64,000 bases of DNA from positions 248,001 to 312,000 of the forward strand of contig NZ_PDJK01000001.1 in NCBI RefSeq assembly GCF_002564045.1, in the 5' to 3' direction. This DNA is from Amycolatopsis sulphurea. Lineage in GTDB: Bacteria; Actinomycetota; Actinomycetes; Mycobacteriales; Pseudonocardiaceae. Positions within the stretch are counted from its first letter, which is position 1. Every line of letters starts with the position of its first letter. Positions 1 through 9,459 of the stretch are shown one piece after another. A program made the translations under genes and the position numbers. The notes below the pieces were generated by a model. That model did no database searches. It was given only the letters and a program-made list of their open reading frames with translations, and had not been told where the DNA came from.

Positions 1-2
1 GC

Positions 3-989
3 TTCGGCGAGGCGTACATGGTCGGGGACTGGACCACCGACGACCTGCCCGGCGTGCTGACCCCGTTCGCGGAGCGGATGGCCACCATCGTGCCGCCGTT
101 CCTGCAGCGGTTCCGCCGGCTGGCCGAGCGCACCCAGCCCGCCGCCGAGGAGAACACCATCGAGGGCTCCCGGGCCAACATCCACCGGCACTACGACCTG
201 TCGAACGACTTGTTCAGCGCGTTCCTCGACGAGTCGATGATGTACTCCTCGGCGCTGTTCGGCCCCGGGGACACGCTCACCGCCGCGCAGCACCGCAAGC
301 TCGACAGCGTGCTCGACTACGCCGGGGTGCGCGAGGGCAGCGAGGTGCTGGAGATCGGCACCGGCTGGGGCGAGCTGTCCATCCGGGCGGCCGCGCGCGG
401 GGCGCGAGTCACCTCGCTGACCATCTCGCGCGAGCAGAAAGTGCTTGCCGACGCGCGGATCGCCGAAGCGGGCTTCGCCGACCGGGTCGACGTGCGGCTG
501 TGCGACTACCGAGAGGCCACCGGCGAGTACGACGCGGTGGTGAGCGTGGAGATGATCGAGGCGGTCGGCGCGGCCTACTGGCCCGCCTTCTTCGGCACCG
601 TCGGCGGGCGGCTGCGTCCGGGCGGCCGGTTCGGGCTGCAGGCGATCACCATGGACCACGAGCGGATGGTGGCCTCGGCGCGGTCCTACAGCTGGATCCA
701 CAAGTACATCTTCCCCGGCGGCATCATCCCGTCGGTCCGCGTGATCGAGGAGGGCATGCGCGACAACACCCGGCTGAAGCTGGCGGGGATGCGCGAGTTC
801 GGCCAGGATTACGCCCGCACGCTGAAGCTGTGGCGGGACCGGTTCCAGTCGCGCTGGGAGGACATCCGCGGGTTCGGCTTCGACGACGTGTTCCGGCGGA
901 TGTGGGAGTTCTACCTCGCCTACTCCGAGGCGGGTTTCCGGGCCGGGCACCTCAAGGTGCACCAGTTCGGTTTCGCCGACCCGCGCTGA
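3..989 (+). CDS. Cyclopropane-fatty-acyl-phospholipid synthase family methyltransferase (5' end outside window)
   Basis: This SAM-dependent methyltransferase family adds a methylene bridge to unsaturated acyl chains of membrane phospholipids. The reading frame is open to the left edge, and the first residues (GEAYMVGDW) match the family motif before the catalytic domain, so the start lies upstream. Visible motifs are HYDLSNDLF, the conserved FLDESMMYSSALF stretch, and the SAM-binding loop VLEIGTGWGE. About 328 residues are present of the usual 400-430. The gene ends 116 bp before the LCP gene, which has its own start. The family is clear; whether it modifies ordinary phospholipids or another lipid is unknown. 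Confidence 0.9.
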   Translation, partial: FGEAYMVGDWTTDDLPGVLTPFAERMATIVPPFLQRFRRLAERTQPAAEENTIEGSRANIHRHYDLSNDLFSAFLDESMMYSSALFGPGDTLTAAQHRKLDSVLDYAGVREGSEVLEIGTGWGELSIRAAARGARVTSLTISREQKVLADARIAEAGFADRVDVRLCDYREATGEYDAVVSVEMIEAVGAAYWPAFFGTVGGRLRPGGRFGLQAITMDHERMVASARSYSWIHKYIFPGGIIPSVRVIEEGMRDNTRLKLAGMREFGQDYARTLKLWRDRFQSRWEDIRGFGFDDVFRRMWEFYLAYSEAGFRAGHLKVHQFGFADPR

Positions 990-1105
990 CCTGCCCGTTC
1001 CCCACCGGCGCAACCAGTCCCGGGTACCGCACGTCTCTGTGATGGCGTCGTGCGGTTCACTGGGCCGCACAGGACCACCGGATTCGGGGAACGGGTGATC
1101 GACCG

Positions 1106-2299
1106 ATGACGTACGGAGGCGACGACGGCCGGCGGCGGATGCCACCACCTCGGCCACCGCGGCCCGGCGGCCAGCAGCCGCGGCAGCGCGCCCAGATGAT
1201 GCCGCTGCCGGGGCGTGCCCCCAGCCCGTACGACGGCCGTACCCCGCCGATAGGCCGGCCTGGGCAGTCGCCGGGCGAGCCGCCCCCGCCGCCGTACCAG
1301 GGCCCGCCCGACCGGCCCGCCGGGGCCTCGCGGCCGCGCCGGCGCCGCCGGTGGGGCGTCGGCCGGATCCTGATGACGCTGCTGCTGGTGTTCGTGCTGT
1401 TCCTCGGCGGGGTCTGGGCCTACCTGGAGTTCTCCATCAACCGGGTGGACGCGCTGAGCGACTACTCCGGCCGCCCGGCCGCCGCCTCCGGGGCGAACTG
1501 GCTGATCGTCGGTTCCGACAGCCGCGCCGGGCTGACCGCCCAGCAGGAGGAGAACCTGGCCACCGGCGGCGAGAGCGACGCGGGCGGCCAGCGCACCGAC
1601 ACGATCATGGTCGCGCACGTGCCGGACAACTCGGCCAAGCCGACGTTGCTGTCGCTGCCGCGCGACTCCCAGGTGAAAATCCCCGGGCACGGCACCAGCA
1701 AGATCAACTCGGCGTTCACCCTCGGTGGCCCGCAGCTGCTGGTGAAGACCGTGGAGGGCGCCACCGGCCTGCACATCGACCACTACGCGGAGATCGGCTT
1801 CGGCGGCTTCGCGAACATCGTCGACGCGATCGGCGGGGTCGACATGTGCATCGACAAGGACATGAACGACGAGATGACCGGCATCGCCATCAAGGCGGGC
1901 TGCCAGCAGCTCGACGGACGCCAGGCACTCGGCTTCGTCCGGATGCGGCACAGCAGCGCGACCCCGCGTTCGGATCTGGACCGGGTGGCCAACCAGCGCA
2001 AGTTCATCGGCGCGCTGGTCAGCCAGATCGCCAGCCCCGGCACGCTGCTCAACCCGTTCGACTTCTTCCCGCTGCTGTCCTCGGCCCCCGACGCGCTCAC
2101 CATGGACAGCGGAGACCACCTGCACAACCTGGTCGGCCTGGCCATCGCCATGCGCGGCATCTCCGACGGCGGGGTCACCACCACCACGGTCCCGGTGACC
2201 AGCGGTTCGGCCGAGCACTGGGACAAGAGCAAATCGCAGCAGCTGTTCGACGCGCTCAAGAACGACACGGAGGTACCTGCGGGCATCGTGGTCAACTGA
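1106..2299 (+). CDS. LytR-CpsA-Psr (LCP) family cell-wall glycopolymer ligase
   Basis: LCP proteins transfer undecaprenyl-linked glycopolymers (arabinogalactan, teichoic acids or capsule) to peptidoglycan outside the membrane. The first 85 residues are a Pro/Arg-rich cytoplasmic tail, followed by one membrane segment at about residues 87-106. The LCP domain then runs from NWLIVGSDSRAG to about residue 300, with the conserved RTDTIM, SLPRDS and GFVRMRHS...DLDRVANQRKF segments that hold the polyprenyl-phosphate-binding Arg and Asp residues. At 397 residues it has normal length and lacks a C-terminal LytR_C domain. The ATG follows a weak purine stretch. Which glycopolymer it attaches cannot be read from sequence. 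Confidence 0.9.
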   Translation: MTYGGDDGRRRMPPPRPPRPGGQQPRQRAQMMPLPGRAPSPYDGRTPPIGRPGQSPGEPPPPPYQGPPDRPAGASRPRRRRRWGVGRILMTLLLVFVLFLGGVWAYLEFSINRVDALSDYSGRPAAASGANWLIVGSDSRAGLTAQQEENLATGGESDAGGQRTDTIMVAHVPDNSAKPTLLSLPRDSQVKIPGHGTSKINSAFTLGGPQLLVKTVEGATGLHIDHYAEIGFGGFANIVDAIGGVDMCIDKDMNDEMTGIAIKAGCQQLDGRQALGFVRMRHSSATPRSDLDRVANQRKFIGALVSQIASPGTLLNPFDFFPLLSSAPDALTMDSGDHLHNLVGLAIAMRGISDGGVTTTTVPVTSGSAEHWDKSKSQQLFDALKNDTEVPAGIVVN

Positions 2300-2479
2300 G
2301 CCGGCGGTCGGCTGAGCGCGGGCAGTGAGTCGGTGCCTGGTCGGGCGGGGGACTGGGTCGGTGGTCGGCTGGGCACTGGGACTGAGCCGTCCGGCTGGCG
2401 AGTCGGTCAGGCGAGGACATCGAGCCGGCGGCTGGCCTGGCCGGGGCTCGGGAGTTGAAGGTCCTGGTTGTGTTGTGAA

Positions 2480-2503
2480 AATTAGCGTACGTGTACGCTA
2501 ATT
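2480..2503. promoter_or_regulatory. Perfect 24-bp dyad, probable TetR-type operator
   Basis: Two 11-bp arms (AATTAGCGTAC and its complement) flank GT. The site is AT-rich in a very GC-rich region and lies just upstream of the decayed frame at 2522. Related sites are at 15685-15702 and in front of the TetR gene ending at 29838. No intact gene now follows it on either strand, so it looks like an orphan operator. Confidence 0.5.
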
Positions 2504-2521
2504 GGGGAAAACGAATGCCGA

Positions 2522-2654
2522 GTGACGAGTGCGGTCGTCGGCAGTGACCTTCCTGTGGCGTGGGTCTGCTGGTCTCGGGTCGAGCTGAAGGACCACCCGG
2601 CTGCGCAGGTGATCATCGGCGCTGTAGTCGGGATCGCCTTGGAGGGGCGGCGAC
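2522..2654 (+). pseudogene. Possible remnant of a PAP2-family phosphatase C-terminus
   Basis: The frame reads WSRVELKDHPAAQVIIGAVVG, which resembles the third motif of PAP2 membrane phosphatases (SR....H....V..G...G). After about 44 residues the similarity ends in Arg-rich low-complexity sequence. The fragment sits alone in the 2300-3004 gap; the rest of that gap is GC-rich filler with no gene I can support on either strand. The assignment rests on one motif. Confidence 0.35.
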
Positions 2655-3004
2655 GCCGGACTTATCGCTCTGCTCGCGTAGCACCTCGTCTTGCCCACGT
2701 TGAGGTGCACGCGGGCGGCGGTCCTTGCTTAAGCTGGCCAGGCCGCCCGTCCACCTGGCCCGGAAGGCCGCTTGCTGAAGCTGCCAGAGTCGCGCACTCG
2801 GCCCGGGTAAAGCCGCACCCGAATCGGCTCAGCGCTCACCCGGCCCGGCGCCCCCTCGTTCAAGCCCGCAATGTCGTCCACCCGGTCCCGGCAAAACCGC
2901 CTACTCACCTGGCAAAACCGCCTACCCGGCCCAGCGAGGCCGCACGCCCGGCCCAGCAGCGGCCGCTCGCCCAAGCCGGCACGGCCGCCCACCAGCGGCC
3001 ACCG

Positions 3005-4870
3005 TCAGCGTGCGTGTCGTTCGATCATTTCGTCCACTTCGTCGCCGGTGGCCGAGTCGGCGACGAAGGAGCCGCGGGCGGCCAGTACGCCCAGTTCCCG
3101 CAGCCGGTGCGCGTGCCGGGCGGTGCGCACGCCCTCCGCGCCGATCCGCAGGCCCAGTTCCTTCGCCCGGACGACCAGCTGGCCGAGATGGCGCACGTCG
3201 GCCTCGGCCGGCTCGTCGGCGAGTGCTTCGATCACCGCGCCGCTGAGGATCACGTGCCGCACCGGCAGGCCGAAGCGGGGGATCAGCTCCAGATCGGACG
3301 AACCTTCGATGGTCAGGACCAGTTGCGCACCCAGGTCGGCGAGTACGGAGAAGGAGTCCAGCACCTCGCCCGTCTCGTCGAACAGGGACTCCCGGTCGGT
3401 GCACAGCCGCAACGCCCGCGCGGGCAGTGCGTGCCGGTCGAGCTGCTCCTTCACCAGCATTACCAGATCGGGGTCGATGGCCAGCCGCTTCGGCAGCCGG
3501 ATGCACACGTCCGGGGCGGCGTCGCCGTAGCGGTCGCGCCAGCGTGCGGTGGCGGCCAGGGATTCGGCCAGCAGCCACCGCCCGAGCGGGACGGTCATCC
3601 CGGTGGTCTGCGCGAGCGGGTAGAACTCGGCCGAGTCCAGCTCGCCCTTCTCCGGGTGGCGCCAGCGCAGCCCGGCGTTCACCGCGGCGATCTGGTCCTG
3701 CGCGGCCAGTTTCACGGTCGGCTGGTAGATCAGCGAGAACTCGCCGTTCTCCAGCGCGCCCGCGATCACCGCGCCCAGCCGGTACCGGCCGCGGTCGCGG
3801 GCGTCCTGGTGCGGGTCGAACAGCATCCACTGCGCCTTGCCCGCTTCCTTGGCCCGGTGCAGCGCGAGTTCCGCGGCGCGCAGCATCTCGATGTGCCCGT
3901 CCCCGGCGGCCGAGCGCACCACGATGCCCGCGCTGGCGCTCACCCCGATACCCTCGCCGTCGAGGTACTCCGGCTCCTGCAGATCGAGCAGCGCGCGATC
4001 CACCAGCGTGACCGCGTGCTGCTGGGTCAGTTGCGGGCCGCGCAGCACCGCCCCGAACCCGTCGCCGGACAGCCGGGCCAGATACCCCTCGTAACCCTCG
4101 TGCGGTCCGTCGAACACCGCCTTGAGCTTGCGTGCCACCTTCTTCAGCACCTGATCGGCCACGCCGGTGCCGAGCCCGTCGTTGATCACCCGGAATCCGT
4201 CGAGATCCAGGTAGATCAACGCGATCTCGGACTCGCCCGCCGAGGCGAGGGAGAATTCGAGCCGGGCGGTGAACGCCGCGGTGTTGGGCAGGCCGGTGAG
4301 CGGATCGTGCAGGTTCTGGTGCAGCAGCCGCTCGCCGAGCAGGTGCAGGTCGTCCGCGTCGGCGGCCATCAGCATCGGGAACCGGCTGCCCGGCGTGTCC
4401 CCGGGGACCGCGGCGAGCGTGACGTTGGTGATCAGCCCGCCGTCCACGCGGTGGTCCAGATGCACGCCGCGGACGGTCCGCCGGTCGTCGCCCTCCTCGA
4501 GGATCCGGGCCAGCCCGGCGCGCAGCCTGCCGGTGTCCTGCGGGGTGGCGGCCAGCTCCGCGAGATGCCGGCCGACCAGGCTCTCGGCGGTCCCGCCGAG
4601 CAGCTTCGCCAGCGCCGCGTTCGCCTCCACGACCACGCCGGACCGGTCGGCGAGCGCGATCCCGATCGGGGCGGCGCCGAACAGTGCGGCGAACCGCAGC
4701 AGCGCACCCTCGTCCGGCGGCGGTAGCGAGTCGGCGACCTCGTCCGCGAAGGCGAGCAGCAGCCGCTCCAGTTCGCCGGTGGGCAGCGCTACTCCGTTGG
4801 TGTCAGCGAGCGTGGCCGCGTACTTGCGTGCGACACCGGCCCAGCCTGGCGCGGCACCGGGTTCGGCCAC
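3005..4870 (-). CDS. PAS-GGDEF-EAL protein with degenerate GGDEF and EAL motifs
   Basis: The domain order is a helical N-terminus (1-50), a PAS-like sensor (about 55-165), a GGDEF domain (about 185-350) and an EAL domain (about 365-615). The diguanylate cyclase signature is SGDGF (268-272) instead of GGDEF. In the EAL domain the motif is NAG (about 398-400), the DDFG metal loop is replaced by EGSSD, and KID is replaced by ILS; only AEGV near residue 585 remains. Synthesis and hydrolysis of cyclic-di-GMP are therefore both unlikely, and the protein is more plausibly a c-di-GMP or GTP receptor or a scaffold. It has 621 residues and no membrane segment. It stands alone, with 243 bp upstream for a promoter. 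Confidence 0.85.
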   Translation of the reverse strand: MAEPGAAPGWAGVARKYAATLADTNGVALPTGELERLLLAFADEVADSLPPPDEGALLRFAALFGAAPIGIALADRSGVVVEANAALAKLLGGTAESLVGRHLAELAATPQDTGRLRAGLARILEEGDDRRTVRGVHLDHRVDGGLITNVTLAAVPGDTPGSRFPMLMAADADDLHLLGERLLHQNLHDPLTGLPNTAAFTARLEFSLASAGESEIALIYLDLDGFRVINDGLGTGVADQVLKKVARKLKAVFDGPHEGYEGYLARLSGDGFGAVLRGPQLTQQHAVTLVDRALLDLQEPEYLDGEGIGVSASAGIVVRSAAGDGHIEMLRAAELALHRAKEAGKAQWMLFDPHQDARDRGRYRLGAVIAGALENGEFSLIYQPTVKLAAQDQIAAVNAGLRWRHPEKGELDSAEFYPLAQTTGMTVPLGRWLLAESLAATARWRDRYGDAAPDVCIRLPKRLAIDPDLVMLVKEQLDRHALPARALRLCTDRESLFDETGEVLDSFSVLADLGAQLVLTIEGSSDLELIPRFGLPVRHVILSGAVIEALADEPAEADVRHLGQLVVRAKELGLRIGAEGVRTARHAHRLRELGVLAARGSFVADSATGDEVDEMIERHAR

Positions 4871-5113
4871 ACTCCACCTCTTCGGACGCGGACAATGACC
4901 AGCTCAGACCCAGTGCCGGGAATCGGGGGACCCACGCTAGGTACGAGTTGGCCGCGAATGATGCCACGGCATCACGGGTGGAATGAACTGTCTACCGGCT
5001 GAACGAGTGAAGCGATCCGTACAATTGGTGACGGGACGTTACCAAGAGTGCTCGATGGTGGGGCTGGTTCCGGCCATTTCCCTCGCCCTGGTGCTCGCCG
5101 CTCGCGGCTGAGG

Positions 5114-6568
5114 TCACCGGTAGGTCAGCTGCACCGGGAGCCCGTCGGTGGGCACCGGAAGCGAGACGTAGTCCCATTTCGGCGTGTAGCCCGCGGGCAC
5201 CGACCAGCGGTAGGTGCGCAGCATCTCGTGCAGCAGCGCCTTCACCTCCAGGCCGCCGAACTGCAGCCCGATGCACTTGTGCGCCCCGCCGCCGAACGGC
5301 ATCCAGGCGAAGCGGTGCGTTTTGTCCTCCCGGCGGTCCGGGCCGAAGCGCAGCGGGTCGAACCGCAGCGGGTCGGTCCAGCATTCGGGGGAGAAGTGGT
5401 TGACGGTCGGGGAAACCGCGACCAGCGCGCCCGCGGGCAGGTAGTGGCCGAGTACCTCGGTGTCCTTCGTGGTCATCCGGGCCAGCGAGGGCACGGGCGC
5501 GCGCAGCCGCAGCGCCTCCTTCATCACCAGATCCAGCGTTTCCAGGCTCTCCAGCGCTTCGATGTCGGGCAGTCCGTCGCCCAGCCGCAGTGATTCCGCG
5601 CGGGCGCGCTCCTGCCACTCCGGGTACTTCGCCAGGTAGTAGGCCATCGCGCTGCTGGTGATGGTGGTGGTGTCGTGGGCGGCCATCATCAGGAAGATCA
5701 TGTGGTTGACGATGTCCGCGTCGCCGAACCGGTCGCCGTCCTCGGTGGTGGCCTGGCAGAGCGCGGAGAACAGGTCGTCGCCGTCCGTCGCGCGTTTCGC
5801 GGGCAGGCTCGCGCCGAAGTAGTTCTCCAGCAGCCGCCGCCCGCGCAGGCCCGCCGCCCAGCGGCCACCCGGCACCGGATAACGCACGATCGCCGTCCCG
5901 GCTCGCACCGCGCTCACGAACGCGCGGTTGATCCGCCCCGCGCCGAATCCGCCGGTTTCGGCCGGCAGCCCCATGAACACCCTGGTCGCCACGTCAAGGG
6001 TGAGTTGTTTGAGCGCCCAGTACAGCCGCGGCCCGCCGGCGCCCCAGGCGCGGACGCCCTCGCGCAGCGGCGGGCCCATCTGCGTGACGTAGCCGGCCAG
6101 CCGTTCGCGGGTGAAGGCCTCCTGCATGATCCGGCGGTGCAGGCGATGCTCGCCGAAGTCCAGCAGCATCAGCCCGCGGTCGAAGAAGCGCTCGATGAAG
6201 AAGTTCCAGCCCTCCTGCGAGAACGCCTTGTCCTTGTTCACCAGCGCGATCCGGGTGGCCTCCGGCCCGGACAGCGACACGATCCGGCGGCCGAACGCGC
6301 CGGTCCAGTACACCGGCCCGTACTGCGCGAACCGGCGCATGGTGAATTCGAGCCCGAACCGCATCATGTCCGGCGCGTGCCCGACCACCGGCGGCCCGTC
6401 GTCGCCGAGCACCGGCGCCAGCCCGCTCCCGGACGGTGGCTCGGCCAGCGCCCGCACCGGAAACCGCGCCCCGAGCCATCGCTCGTCCACGGCCCGCGGC
6501 AACGGAACCGCGGTCAACGGCGGCACCCGCTCCCGCAACGCCGCGATCCGGGCTGCCGTACCGGCCAT
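5114..6568 (-). CDS. Cytochrome P450
   Basis: This is a heme monooxygenase of 484 residues with the complete core: I-helix oxygen-activation motif AAHDTTTITS, ExxR motif EALR, and the heme-thiolate loop FGGGAHKCIG with its Cys ligand. I chose the ATG at 6568 because GGAGGTGG lies 7-10 bp upstream; an in-frame extension to 6637 lacks such a site. It is monocistronic, between the GGDEF/EAL gene and the hairpin after metE, with no ferredoxin gene beside it. The length and the membrane-free N-terminus fit a soluble bacterial P450. The substrate is unknown. Confidence 0.92.
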   Translation of the reverse strand: MAGTAARIAALRERVPPLTAVPLPRAVDERWLGARFPVRALAEPPSGSGLAPVLGDDGPPVVGHAPDMMRFGLEFTMRRFAQYGPVYWTGAFGRRIVSLSGPEATRIALVNKDKAFSQEGWNFFIERFFDRGLMLLDFGEHRLHRRIMQEAFTRERLAGYVTQMGPPLREGVRAWGAGGPRLYWALKQLTLDVATRVFMGLPAETGGFGAGRINRAFVSAVRAGTAIVRYPVPGGRWAAGLRGRRLLENYFGASLPAKRATDGDDLFSALCQATTEDGDRFGDADIVNHMIFLMMAAHDTTTITSSAMAYYLAKYPEWQERARAESLRLGDGLPDIEALESLETLDLVMKEALRLRAPVPSLARMTTKDTEVLGHYLPAGALVAVSPTVNHFSPECWTDPLRFDPLRFGPDRREDKTHRFAWMPFGGGAHKCIGLQFGGLEVKALLHEMLRTYRWSVPAGYTPKWDYVSLPVPTDGLPVQLTYR

Positions 6569-6692
6569 CGCCGACCACCTCCAGGCTTGGGGATCTTGGA
6601 CAGTTCCCAGGGTGCGCTGCTGTTGACCCGGTGACAACGTTTGCGCTGTGGCCCGTCCGGGTGAGACCGACCAGCCGGAGCGGCGGCTGGAG

Positions 6693-6747
6693 GGCTGTGA
6701 AGGGGCCCTTCACGGACTCAGAGTCCGTGAAGGGCCCCTTCACAGCC
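6693..6747. repeat. 55-bp perfect palindrome of the GTGAAGGGGCCCTTCAC family
   Basis: Two 27-bp arms flank a single A. Each arm contains the near-self-complementary core GTGAAGGGGCCCTTCAC. It sits 22 bp after the metE stop and upstream of the P450 gene, a position suited to a terminator hairpin, although there is no T-run. This is the longest perfect copy with the CTCAGAG centre. Confidence 0.9.
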
Positions 6748-6769
6748 TTTACTGGTCAGCGGCCGGGGC

Positions 6770-9052
6770 TCAGCGGGGTTCGCCGCGGAGCTGACGGGCC
6801 GCGCCGACCAGGTGGCGCAGTGCGGGTTCCACCTCGGCGTAACCGCGGGTCTTCAGTCCGCAGTCCGGGTTGACCCACAGGCGATCGGCGGGCACCGCGG
6901 CCAGTGCGGTGCGGACCAGGCCGGTCACCTCACCGGAGTCCGGGACCCGCGGCGAGTGGATGTCGTAGACACCGGGCCCGACGCCGCGGGCGAATCCGGC
7001 GGAGGTCAGGTCGGCCAGCACCTCCATTTTCGACCGGGCGGCCTCGATGCTGGTCACGTCGGCCTCCAGCGCGTCGATCGCGGGCAGCACCTCGCCGAAT
7101 TCGGAGTAGCACATGTGCGTGTGGATCTGTGTGCGGTCCTCGACGCCGGAGGTGGCCAGCCGGAACGCGTGCACCGCCCAGGCGAAGTACGCGTCGTGCG
7201 CGGCCGTTCGCAGGGGCAGCAGCTCCCGCAGCGCCGGCTCGTCGACCTGGATGACGCGGATGCCAGCCGCCTCCAGATCGGCCACCTCGTCGCGGATGGC
7301 CAGCGCGACCTGCCGCGCGGTGTCGCCGAGCGGCTGGTCGTCGCGGACGAACGACCAGGCCAGGATGGTCACCGGACCGGTCAGCATGCCCTTCACCGGG
7401 CGGCTGGTGAGGCTCTGGGCATACCGCGCCCACTCGACGGTCATCGGCTCCGGCCGCGAGACGTCGCCGAACAGGATCGGCGGGCGCACGCAGCGCGAAC
7501 CGTAGGACTGCACCCAGCCGTGCTCGGTGGCCGCGAACCCGGCCAGCTGCTCGGCGAAGTACTGCACCATGTCGTTGCGCTCCGGCTCGCCGTGCACGAG
7601 CACGTCCAGGCCGAGGTCTTCTTGCAGCCGGACCACGCGTTCGATCTCCGCGCGCATGGCGCCCCGGTACTCCTCGGCGCCGAGCTTGCCCGCCCGGTGC
7701 GCGGCGCGGGCGCGGCGCACGTCGCCGGTCTGTGGGAAGGAACCGATGGTCGTGGTCGGCAGATCCGGCAGGTCCAACGCGGCCGACTGGGCGGCGGCAC
7801 GCTGCGCGTACGGCGGGCGGACGGCGTCCGCTTCGGTCAGCCCGGCGAGCCTGCCGCGGACCGCCGGGTCGGTCAGCTCGGTGGCGCCGGCGCGATCGGC
7901 CACCGCGGCGCGCGCCGGGGCGAGGTCCACGTCCTCGCCGTCGAGCGCACGGCCGAGCAGCACCACCTCGTCGACCTTCTGCCGCGCGAACGCGAGCCAG
8001 CTCTGCAGCCGCGGTTCGAGCCGCGTCTCCGCGGTCACGTCGTAGGGCACGTGCAGCAGCGAACACGAGGTGCTCACGCTGACCCGGGCAGCGGTGCCGG
8101 CCAGTCGCCGCGCGCACGCGAGCGCGCGGTCCGGATCGGTGCGCCACACATTGCGCCCGTCCACGACCCCGGCGAGGATTTCCTTGTCGCGCAGCGCGCC
8201 TTCCGCCGCCACATCGTCCACAAAGGACTCGTCGGTGACCAGGTCGACGGCCAGCGCCTCGATCGGGGAGCGGGCGAGGACACCCAGCGCCCGGCCCAAT
8301 TTGCCGAAGTATCCGGCGACCAGCAGCTTCGGCCGTTCGGTCTCCTTCGCCAGCACGTGGTAGGCGCGGGTGAGCGCGTTCAGCTCGGCGGTGCTCCGGT
8401 CGGCGGCGAACGCCGGTTCGTCCAGCTGTACCCACTCCACGCCCTCGGCCCGCAGGCGGCGCAGCAGCTCGACGTAGGCGGGCAGCAGCTCGTCGAGCAG
8501 TTCGATCGGCTCGAACCCGGGGGTGTCCGCCTTGGCCAGCAACAGGAAGGTGACCGGTCCGACCAGCACCGGCCGCGGGGTGATGCCCAGCGCCTTCGCT
8601 TCGCGGACCTCGTCGAGCGGGGCGGTGCCGGTCAGCGTGAACCGGCTGTCCGGGCCGAGTTCCGGGACGAGGTAGTGGTAGTTCGTGTCGAACCACTTGG
8701 TCATCTCCAGCGCGGGCGCGTCCGGCACCCCGCGGGCGGCGGCGAAGTAGGTGTCCAGCGGGGAAAGGCCCAGCCGGGTGAAACGCCCGGGCAGCGCGCC
8801 GAACAGCGCGGCGACGTCGAGCACCTGATCGTAGTGGGAGAAAGTGCTCGACGGGATCGAGCCGAGACCGGTGTCGCGCAGAGCGGTCCAGGTCCGCTCG
8901 CGCAGCCTCCGCCCGGTCTCCAGCAGGCCGGTCTCGGTGACCTTGCCCGCCCAGTAGGCCTCCAGCGCTCGCTTGAGCTCCCGGTCCGGCCCGATCCTCG
9001 GATGACCGAGGACCGTGGTGCCCAGGGTGTTCAGGGTGCCCGGTGTGTTCAC
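6770..9052 (-). CDS. metE: Cobalamin-independent methionine synthase MetE
   Basis: This enzyme transfers methyl from 5-methyltetrahydropteroyl-glutamate to homocysteine, the last step of methionine synthesis, without B12. It has 760 residues, the normal two-barrel length. The C-terminal barrel carries the zinc-site motifs HTHMCYSEF (His and Cys), a Glu in the following strand, and [10 protein letters not shown] (Cys). The start is GTG at 9052; GAGG lies about 10 bp upstream. The leader on the same strand contains a cobalamin riboswitch, so the gene should be switched off when B12 is plentiful and a B12-dependent enzyme can take over. The hairpin at 6693 follows the stop. Confidence 0.97.
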   Translation of the reverse strand: MNTPGTLNTLGTTVLGHPRIGPDRELKRALEAYWAGKVTETGLLETGRRLRERTWTALRDTGLGSIPSSTFSHYDQVLDVAALFGALPGRFTRLGLSPLDTYFAAARGVPDAPALEMTKWFDTNYHYLVPELGPDSRFTLTGTAPLDEVREAKALGITPRPVLVGPVTFLLLAKADTPGFEPIELLDELLPAYVELLRRLRAEGVEWVQLDEPAFAADRSTAELNALTRAYHVLAKETERPKLLVAGYFGKLGRALGVLARSPIEALAVDLVTDESFVDDVAAEGALRDKEILAGVVDGRNVWRTDPDRALACARRLAGTAARVSVSTSCSLLHVPYDVTAETRLEPRLQSWLAFARQKVDEVVLLGRALDGEDVDLAPARAAVADRAGATELTDPAVRGRLAGLTEADAVRPPYAQRAAAQSAALDLPDLPTTTIGSFPQTGDVRRARAAHRAGKLGAEEYRGAMRAEIERVVRLQEDLGLDVLVHGEPERNDMVQYFAEQLAGFAATEHGWVQSYGSRCVRPPILFGDVSRPEPMTVEWARYAQSLTSRPVKGMLTGPVTILAWSFVRDDQPLGDTARQVALAIRDEVADLEAAGIRVIQVDEPALRELLPLRTAAHDAYFAWAVHAFRLATSGVEDRTQIHTHMCYSEFGEVLPAIDALEADVTSIEAARSKMEVLADLTSAGFARGVGPGVYDIHSPRVPDSGEVTGLVRTALAAVPADRLWVNPDCGLKTRGYAEVEPALRHLVGAARQLRGEPR

Positions 9053-9165
9053 AGCAATGCATCCTCACGTGCTCGCCGGATGAGCCCGGGCACGCGAGAG
9101 CCGTGCTTCGGTCGTGCCTTGTCCCACGAGGCCCGGACTCACGCACGCCTTCGGCGCGCGTGCCA

Positions 9166-9376
9166 CGGGCAGGTCTTCGGACTCGTGGGCATACCGCTCG
9201 TGCCTACCGGCCGTCGCTTCCCGGGCTCGCGCCCAGTGCTGTACCGCTCTCGCGGTGACGGCTGTCGTTCCCACATACCGCTGCGGGGCAGTCCCGGATT
9301 CGCACCGGGTTCCCTGTTGCCTCCCCAGTGCGCGGCCGCGCGGAAAACAGGCTCGGCCACGTACTGGCGAACCAGT
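9166..9376 (-). promoter_or_regulatory. Cobalamin riboswitch in the metE leader
   Basis: Read on the minus strand, the element has the family core GGGAACCCGGTGCGAATCC followed by GGGACTGCCCCGC, and near its 3' end the B12 box GAGTCCGAAGACCTGCC. Short strands GCCAC and GTGGC at the outer edges can form the closing P1 helix. A further imperfect hairpin (arms CACGCACGCC and GGCGCGCGTG at about 9142-9164) lies between the B12 box and metE and could be the expression platform. Control of metE by this riboswitch class is established in actinobacteria. The boundaries are approximate. Confidence 0.9.
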
Positions 9377-9459
9377 GGCGTGGCCGAGCCTAGCGGGTCG
9401 TGGCCGGGGACGGCACAAGTCGCACTCGATTCCCGGAGTGCGGGATCATGAGTGCGGGG

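Noticed and set aside
2522..4726. A 734-codon open frame opposite the GGDEF-EAL gene
   Set aside because: It is antisense to a gene with clear domains; long open frames on the opposite strand are expected at this GC content. Only its first 44 codons resemble a protein family.
5114..6637. Longer P450 start at 6637
   Set aside because: The extra 23 residues lack P450 similarity and a ribosome site, whereas ATG 6568 has a strong one.
6812..9451. An 879-codon plus-strand frame over metE and its riboswitch
   Set aside because: It is the shadow of metE with Arg/Gly/Val/His-rich composition and no domain.
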